In this document: piece by piece, positions 47,703 through 51,809 of the stretch | Numbering within the stretch: the stretch's first letter is position 1 | Layout of the letters: the number at the start of each line of letters is the position of its first letter | DNA from: Clostridiales bacterium | GTDB lineage: Bacteria; Bacillota; Clostridia; Oscillospirales; Butyricicoccaceae | Length of the DNA: 51,809 nucleotides | Assembly (NCBI GenBank): GCA_019421385.1 | Contig: JAHZFK010000005.1 | Location: forward strand, 33,869 to 85,677 | Reading direction: 5' to 3' | Position numbers and translations under genes: made by a program | Notes under the pieces: model-generated | Databases searched by the model: none | What the model was told of the DNA's origin: nothing | Seen by the model: the letters and a program-made list of their open reading frames with translations, nothing else

Positions 47703-47748
47703 AAAAAGCATCAATGCCCCGGCCTGATTCGGTCGGGGCATTGATGCT
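47703..47748 (-). terminator. Terminator of the PTS/HAD/PHP operon
   Basis: A perfect 15-bp stem (47707-47721 with 47734-47748) is followed on the minus strand by six U. It lies about 20 bases after the PHP stop. Confidence 0.95.
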
Positions 47749-47769
47749 GAAAAGTATAAGATTCTGGCG

Positions 47770-48660
47770 TTATCGAACGCACGAAACGGCATCCAACAAG
47801 GCTGTGCGCGCCTCGCTTTCGCATTCCTGCCAATCTACTGCGCCAATCCGGATATCCGGTTTGCTTCTTCCATGAAAATCGCTTCCGCCACTGAGCAGCA
47901 AACCATATTCCTTTGCTTTTTGGATATACACAGACGCTTGCTGTGCTGTGTGGTAACTGCTGAACACCTCCACACCGTCCAGCGGCAGCCGCAGCACACG
48001 ATCCAGCGCCGCCGCATCCGAAATACTGATGCCCGGATGCGCCAGCACCGCGATCCCTCCGGCGGCATGGATCAGATCGATTGCCTGTTCAGCCGTCATA
48101 AACGAAACCGGTACATAGGCTGGTTTGCCCGGCGCGCACACTGACCAGTAAAAGTTTACGAGCGGTCGCTCTGACAATGCGCCGCCCGGCAAGAGCGGGC
48201 GAATCAGCGGATGCGTACGGTTTTCCGGCTGCTGCAACGCAGACTGTGCAATGGTCTCCGCGCACACCGCGCCGTCTCCCGCCCATTCCAGCACCTGCTC
48301 CCGGTCAAACGCGATGCCCAACGCTGCAACGGCATCCATCAGCCGCAGACCCGCCTCGCTTTGCAGCTCGCTCACCGTCTGCAGCGTGTGCAGCAACGAT
48401 GCATTGGCAATATCAATGCCATAACCCAGCATGTGCAGCAGCTTGTCTTCCTGTATGCAGTCCAGTTCTACACCGGGAATGGCCTGCACCCCCAGCTGAG
48501 CGCAGCGCCAAACGAACTCCGCTACCCCGGCAATGTTATTATGGTCGGTCAGTGCCGCCAACGTCACGTCCTCCTGACAGCACAGTTCCGCCAGCCCGCG
48601 CAGAGAGATCTCTCCATCCACGCTGACGGCGGAATGCATATGCAGATCGGTCTGTGCCAT
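47770..48660 (-). CDS. PHP domain phosphoesterase
   Basis: A 296-residue PHP-fold metal hydrolase. The metal motifs are TDLHMHSAVSVDGE, ALTDHNNIAGV, AVLAHPGISI and GGSDFHG, all in canonical order, so the active site looks intact. It resembles the YciV/RNase-AM and nucleoside 3',5'-bisphosphate phosphatase type, which removes phosphates from short nucleotides. ATG 48660 follows GGGGGCG; the upstream open frame is not supported. It is the last gene of the operon with PTS subunits and HAD phosphatases. Its substrate is unknown. Confidence 0.9.
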   Translation of the reverse strand: MAQTDLHMHSAVSVDGEISLRGLAELCCQEDVTLAALTDHNNIAGVAEFVWRCAQLGVQAIPGVELDCIQEDKLLHMLGYGIDIANASLLHTLQTVSELQSEAGLRLMDAVAALGIAFDREQVLEWAGDGAVCAETIAQSALQQPENRTHPLIRPLLPGGALSERPLVNFYWSVCAPGKPAYVPVSFMTAEQAIDLIHAAGGIAVLAHPGISISDAAALDRVLRLPLDGVEVFSSYHTAQQASVYIQKAKEYGLLLSGGSDFHGRSKPDIRIGAVDWQECESEARTALLDAVSCVR

Positions 48661-48686
48661 GGTTTCGCCCCCTGTTCCTTTATGGT

Positions 48687-48878
48687 TTAAGCGGATATGC
48701 CACATTTGAAAGCGGCATATTCCAGCTCAGGCGGCAGAACCGCATCCTCCGGAATCAACCAACGACGGCTCAACCGTACCACACCGCTGATGCGGGCTTT
48801 CTCGCAGCCTCTTCTCACCTGCTGCGCACTCACGCCCCATTTCACCGCAGCTTCCGGGATGGTGATATAGCTTTTCAT
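48687..48878 (-). CDS. Small helix-turn-helix DNA-binding protein
   Basis: A 63-residue protein consisting of a single MerR/excisionase-like winged helix: YITIPEAAVKWGVSAQQVRR followed by GCEKARISGVVRLSRRWLIP and a short tail. It is common for such mini-HTH proteins to act as partners in mobile elements or as stand-alone regulators, but it lies within a run of metabolic genes without signs of transfer. GGAGCG lies before the ATG. It is 26 bases upstream of the PHP gene and 36 bases after a HAD phosphatase gene. Its target is unknown. Confidence 0.82.
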   Translation of the reverse strand: MKSYITIPEAAVKWGVSAQQVRRGCEKARISGVVRLSRRWLIPEDAVLPPELEYAAFKCGISA

Positions 48879-48914
48879 GCAAAACGCTCCTCTCTTGCCC
48901 ATCTTACAGCCGTC

Positions 48915-49721
48915 TTACGCAAAAAGATGATAGACTGCCTGCGCCACGCCGTCATGGTCACAATCCTGCGTGATATAGCGTGCCAACTGCTTGAGTGCCG
49001 GGTCGGCATTGCCCATCGCCACAGGCATACCAACCACGCGCAGCATCGCCGCGTCGTTATCGCTGTCCCCGATGGCGACCATTTCCTCCGGGGCAACGCC
49101 AAGCATTTTTCCCAAACGAATCAGCGCCGCCCCTTTGTCCACACCCGCCGGCATGACCTCAAAGTTATCGCTGCCGGAATTGGTGATCGTAATGCCCGGC
49201 AGCAGACGGATGGTTTCGAGCGCCTTGTCCAGATCGGCGCGTTCACCGATTGCATACACCTTTGTCACGTCCAGCCCCCGCGCGCGAATCGCGCCAGCAA
49301 TGTCATCCAGCACGACTTTATTGGCATGAAACCCTTCCACGCGGTAATTCTTTGCAAAATCTCGATTGGAAAACGGGTTAATGTAGATTTTGTCGCCTAC
49401 ATAGATCATCACACGCACGGGCAGATCCTGTACGACGGCGACTGCCTGCGCGCCGATTTCGCACGGCATCGCCCAGCTTTCCAGAATGCGCTCGTCGGAG
49501 GCTGTTGCAATGGCCGCGCCGCCTGCTGTGACCATATAGTCCTCGCAGTCGATTTCGCGGGCGAACTCCGCCGCCTCTCCGACAATGCGTCCGGTGGACA
49601 ACACGACATAGATGCCGCGCGCCTTGACCCACGCCAGCGCTTTCTTGGTTTCCGGCGCGATCTCCTTTTGTGAATTGAGCAAGGTGCCGTCCAGATCGAG
49701 TGCAAGCAAACGGTATTTCAT
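48915..49721 (-). CDS. Cof-type HAD family hydrolase
   Basis: A 268-residue HAD-superfamily sugar-phosphate phosphatase of the Cof (type IIB cap) group. Motif I is RLLALDLDGTLLNSQKEI, motif II YVVLSTGR, the cap spans about residues 80-185 and motifs III/IV end with KGAALIRLGKMLGVAPEEM and AIGDSDNDAAMLRVVGMPVA, with the catalytic aspartates in place. AAAGGAGG precedes the ATG at 49721. It overlaps the next upstream HAD gene by four bases (ATGA) and is part of the PTS operon. It probably dephosphorylates a sugar phosphate made by that PTS; this is inferred. Confidence 0.93.
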   Translation of the reverse strand: MKYRLLALDLDGTLLNSQKEIAPETKKALAWVKARGIYVVLSTGRIVGEAAEFAREIDCEDYMVTAGGAAIATASDERILESWAMPCEIGAQAVAVVQDLPVRVMIYVGDKIYINPFSNRDFAKNYRVEGFHANKVVLDDIAGAIRARGLDVTKVYAIGERADLDKALETIRLLPGITITNSGSDNFEVMPAGVDKGAALIRLGKMLGVAPEEMVAIGDSDNDAAMLRVVGMPVAMGNADPALKQLARYITQDCDHDGVAQAVYHLFA

Positions 49722-50536
49722 GCATCTTCCTCCTTTATCCAATGATAGACCGCCGCTGCCACGCCCGCGTGATCGTTATCCGGCGCGATCCAGTCCGCGG
49801 CCTGCCGTGCGGCGGGAGAGCCGTTCCCCATCGCCACGCCGACGCCTGCCGCGCGCAGCAGCGCGCAGTCGATGTCATGGTCGCCGATTGCCATTGCCTG
49901 CTCTGACGCAATGCCCAGATGACGGCACACCGTCAGCAAGGCTTCCGCTTTGCCTGCCTGCCGCGGCATGATCTCCAGATACTCGTCCTTGGAGCGCAGC
50001 AACTCGACGGCAAGCGTTTCTTTCTGCAGCATCGCATAAAAGCGGTCGATGCAAGCCGCTTCACCCATGCACAACAGCTTATGCGGCGCGCCCGCTGCCA
50101 GCTCGTCTTCCAACGGGGCAACCGTCGGGCGCAGTCCAGTGATGTTTCCTTCGGCGATGTTCCATCTATCTTCCCGCTCGACAAACCAATCGGTATCACG
50201 GTACAGACTGAGGGAAATGTCCCGCGGTGCCAACCGTAGAACCGCTTGTACCGCCTCTGCCGGCAGCCTGCGGTCAAAAATACGCTTCTCGCCCGCTTGG
50301 ATCAGCGCGCCGCCGAAGCTTGCCACCGGCCCCGGCACGCCCAGCGCCTGCGCAATCGGCGCAATGGCCTGCGGCGGTCTCGCGGACAGCAGGCAGATAC
50401 AAACGCCTTTTCCCGCTGCATACTGCACTGCCGCCCGATTTTCGGGCGGCAGATGATGCGCAGTGTCAAGCAGGGTTCCGTCAATATCAAGGCACAGCAG
50501 ACGAAGGGGAAGCATAACGTCTACGGTCTTGCTCAT
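49718..50536 (-). CDS. Second Cof-type HAD family hydrolase
   Basis: A 272-residue HAD phosphatase related to its downstream neighbour. Motif I is LRLLCLDIDGTLLDTAHHLP, motif II ICLLSARPPQAIAP, and the end reads AIGDHDIDCALLRAAGVGVA, where the usual Asn of GDSxND is replaced by Ile-Asp (GDHDID), a small deviation at motif IV. The catalytic Asp pair DxD is intact. GGAG lies five bases before ATG 50536, which overlaps the stop of the 94-residue gene. The tandem with the other HAD gene suggests duplication followed by divergence in substrate. Confidence 0.9.
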   Translation of the reverse strand: MSKTVDVMLPLRLLCLDIDGTLLDTAHHLPPENRAAVQYAAGKGVCICLLSARPPQAIAPIAQALGVPGPVASFGGALIQAGEKRIFDRRLPAEAVQAVLRLAPRDISLSLYRDTDWFVEREDRWNIAEGNITGLRPTVAPLEDELAAGAPHKLLCMGEAACIDRFYAMLQKETLAVELLRSKDEYLEIMPRQAGKAEALLTVCRHLGIASEQAMAIGDHDIDCALLRAAGVGVAMGNGSPAARQAADWIAPDNDHAGVAAAVYHWIKEEDA

Positions 50537-50817
50537 GCCTGCTCCACCGCCTTTAGAATGTGCGCTACATTGCGGCGACCGTTGCGGATGCCAAGTCCAA
50601 TCAGTGCGGCACAGGTCACGCTGGCAAGCGCCAGCACAACCCCGGCCACGCCGCACGCCAGACGCAGTCCGGCTCCGCCGAGCCCCCACCATGCCAGCAC
50701 AGCGGCACAGGAGGAAAGGAGCATCGCGTTTCTCAGCCAGACGGACAGCCGTCCCAGTGCGTCCTTCTGCTGCTCGGCTTCCCGAAGCAGCGTTTTCTTA
50801 CTCAGTTTGGTTTTCAT
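50533..50817 (-). CDS. Small membrane protein in the PTS operon
   Basis: A 94-residue protein with a basic N-terminus (MKTKLSKKTLLREAEQQKDA) and two hydrophobic segments (about residues 29-48 and 52-73) ending in a charged tail. I do not recognise a family. It lies 29 bases after the IID gene and overlaps the second HAD gene by four bases, so it is translated with the operon. It may assist the PTS permease or anchor something at the membrane; this is not supported by any motif. Confidence 0.7.
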   Translation of the reverse strand: MKTKLSKKTLLREAEQQKDALGRLSVWLRNAMLLSSCAAVLAWWGLGGAGLRLACGVAGVVLALASVTCAALIGLGIRNGRRNVAHILKAVEQA

Positions 50818-50846
50818 CTGCGAAAACTCCTTTCCAATGCCGTTTT

Positions 50847-51668
50847 TTAGTAGCTCAGCTGCGGGTCAAAGAAGCCGAGCAGCACGCCGACCAGCGCCAC
50901 GCCGACCAGAATGAGCATTACGGTCGTCGGCGCCATTTTCTTTTTGCTCATCAGCCAGTAGCAGAACATAACGGCTGCGAGCGGCAGCAGTTTGGGGAAA
51001 ATGGTGTCCAGTACGCCTTCCTGCAAGGCAATATCGCCGGGCAGGACCAAAGGTGTGGTAATGGAAATCCACGTCGCGGCAACCGCACCGATGACGACCG
51101 TACCGAGCATGATGACCGATTCCCGGATGGCGTTGGCCTTTTCACCGACGATCAGTTCCACCGCCTTGCCGCCCAGTTCATAACCCTTATAATATAGGAA
51201 GCGCATACCAAGCGTTAGCACGATATTGTAAACCAGAATGTAGAAGATTGCGCCGAGCGGCGAGCCGCCGGACGACATGCCCAGCGCGATGCCGAGCAAA
51301 ATCGGAATGAGCGTGCCGACGAGCAGGCTGTCACCGATACCGGCCACCGGGCCCATCAGGCCGGCGCGGATACCGTTGATCATTTCGCCGTCGATCTCTT
51401 CGCCGTTGGCCTTGGCCTCCTCGAGGCCTGCGGTCATGCCGACGATCACTGTGCCGAGCTGCGGCTCGGTGTTGAAGAATGCGGAATACGTCTGAAGGGC
51501 GTTCTTCTGCTCCTCCTTGGTTTCATACAGCTCCTCCACCAGCGGGAGCATGGCGCACAGGTAGCCGAACGTCTGCATGTGCTCCTGCGAGAAGCAGGTC
51601 AGATGGCCGTAATACCAGTTGCGGAAGGATTTCGCAAGCGCCTTTTTGGAAAGCTTCTTTTCAGCCAT
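50847..51668 (-). CDS. PTS mannose/fructose/sorbose family IID component
   Basis: A 273-residue membrane subunit of a mannose-type phosphotransferase permease. The long cytoplasmic N-terminal part has the family motif FRNWYYGHLTCFSQEHMQTF and LEEAKANGEEIDGEMINGIR, then GLMGPVAGIGDSLLVGTLIP, the signature of IID. About three to four hydrophobic segments follow and the end is short. With IIC it forms the sugar channel; IIA/IIB must lie outside the window. ATG 51668 follows GGGGGAG at eight bases, two bases after the IIC stop. The transported sugar cannot be named. Confidence 0.95.
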   Translation of the reverse strand: MAEKKLSKKALAKSFRNWYYGHLTCFSQEHMQTFGYLCAMLPLVEELYETKEEQKNALQTYSAFFNTEPQLGTVIVGMTAGLEEAKANGEEIDGEMINGIRAGLMGPVAGIGDSLLVGTLIPILLGIALGMSSGGSPLGAIFYILVYNIVLTLGMRFLYYKGYELGGKAVELIVGEKANAIRESVIMLGTVVIGAVAATWISITTPLVLPGDIALQEGVLDTIFPKLLPLAAVMFCYWLMSKKKMAPTTVMLILVGVALVGVLLGFFDPQLSY

Positions 51669-51670
51669 GG

Positions 51671-51809
51671 TCAAATCTCCCCCTCGTCGTCGTCAAATTC
51701 GTCCGTACTAGCCTCAACTGCCGCAGCGGGCGCAGCCTTATGCATACGCAGCAGCTTGATGCGGTAATTGATCACCGCAAAGAAGCCGCCGACCACCGAA
51801 GCCGCGATC
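51671..51809 (-). CDS. PTS mannose/fructose/sorbose family IIC component, C-terminal fragment
   Basis: Only the last 45 codons are in the window. They read IAASVVGGFFAVINYRIKLL and then a basic and acidic tail ending EFDDDEGEI. The helix plus AVINYR-type end is what IIC subunits of this PTS family show, and the position directly before IID fits. The gene continues beyond the right edge. Confidence 0.75.
   Translation of the reverse strand, partial: IAASVVGGFFAVINYRIKLLRMHKAAPAAAVEASTDEFDDDEGEI

Noticed and set aside
1..51809. CRISPR arrays, IS elements, rRNA genes or a replication origin
   Set aside because: No regularly spaced repeats, transposase motifs, rRNA sequence or DnaA-box cluster was seen on either strand.

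Overview
The window looks like a chromosomal segment of a moderately high-GC, Gram-positive-type member of the Clostridia. An Oscillospirales gut bacterium of the Butyricicoccus/Agathobaculum kind is my guess from gene content and style, not a proven placement. The supporting signs are strong AGGAGG ribosome sites, TTGACA-17-TATAAT promoters, intrinsic terminators, a lipoteichoic-acid-synthase-like enzyme, an LCP protein, SLH domains, a PTS mannose-family transporter, SecG, and DUF1934/DUF1700/DUF3842 proteins. No rRNA, IS element, CRISPR array or full prophage is visible.

Layout. 1-1577 (minus): TRAP transporter (DctM start, DctQ, DctP). 1788-2342: hexapeptide O-acetyltransferase. 2492-2730: a tRNA Met-Glu-Val operon with its own promoter and terminator. 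13102 down to 2819 (minus): a housekeeping and wall run of ddl, murI, a DUF1934 protein, argS, an array of perfect hairpins, an S41 protease, a degenerate homocysteine-methyltransferase-like protein, prmA, rsmE, a membrane protein and a transglutaminase-like protein. 13309-15893 (plus): a PadR-controlled envelope operon (PadR, DUF1700, DUF4097, PspC, acidic membrane protein). 15988-17246: a flavodoxin-like protein and a GIY-YIG/Nudix fusion. 17326-22985: a GntR/UTRA regulator divergent from a sodium:solute symporter, metallo-beta-lactamase-fold protein, unknown protein, PHP phosphoesterase and MgtC-like protein. 23123-27507 (minus): ECF S component, P-loop kinase fusion, DUF3842, SecG and a sugar nucleotidyltransferase. 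27815-31815 (plus): pyruvate kinase, an LCP protein with an apparent frameshift, and an M16 peptidase. 31866-35268 (minus): LTA-synthase-like enzyme and AGCS symporter. 35610-36341: a lone phage-tail-like protein. 36392-44708: SLH surface protein, O-antigen ligase/polymerase, glycosyltransferase and polyprenyl-phosphate sugar transferase. 44759-46211: a promoter, a possible 20-codon leader peptide and a CNNM/CorC-type transporter. 46300-47576: a secreted nuclease lipoprotein and a conserved unknown. 47770-51809 (minus): PTS IIC/IID, a small membrane protein, two Cof-type HAD phosphatases, a small HTH protein and a PHP phosphoesterase.

Much of the window serves the cell surface: peptidoglycan precursors (ddl, murI), polymer attachment (LCP), glycerol-phosphate polymer synthesis (LtaS-like), S-layer and exopolysaccharide. 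The observations I rate most worth following are the acidic/proline leader peptide ahead of the CNNM/CorC gene, the MurI that has asparagine where the first catalytic cysteine should be, the uncharacterised GntR regulon, the GIY-YIG/Nudix fusion, the hairpin array downstream of argS, and the isolated phage-like gene. All functional statements come from reading motifs by eye; no database search was run.
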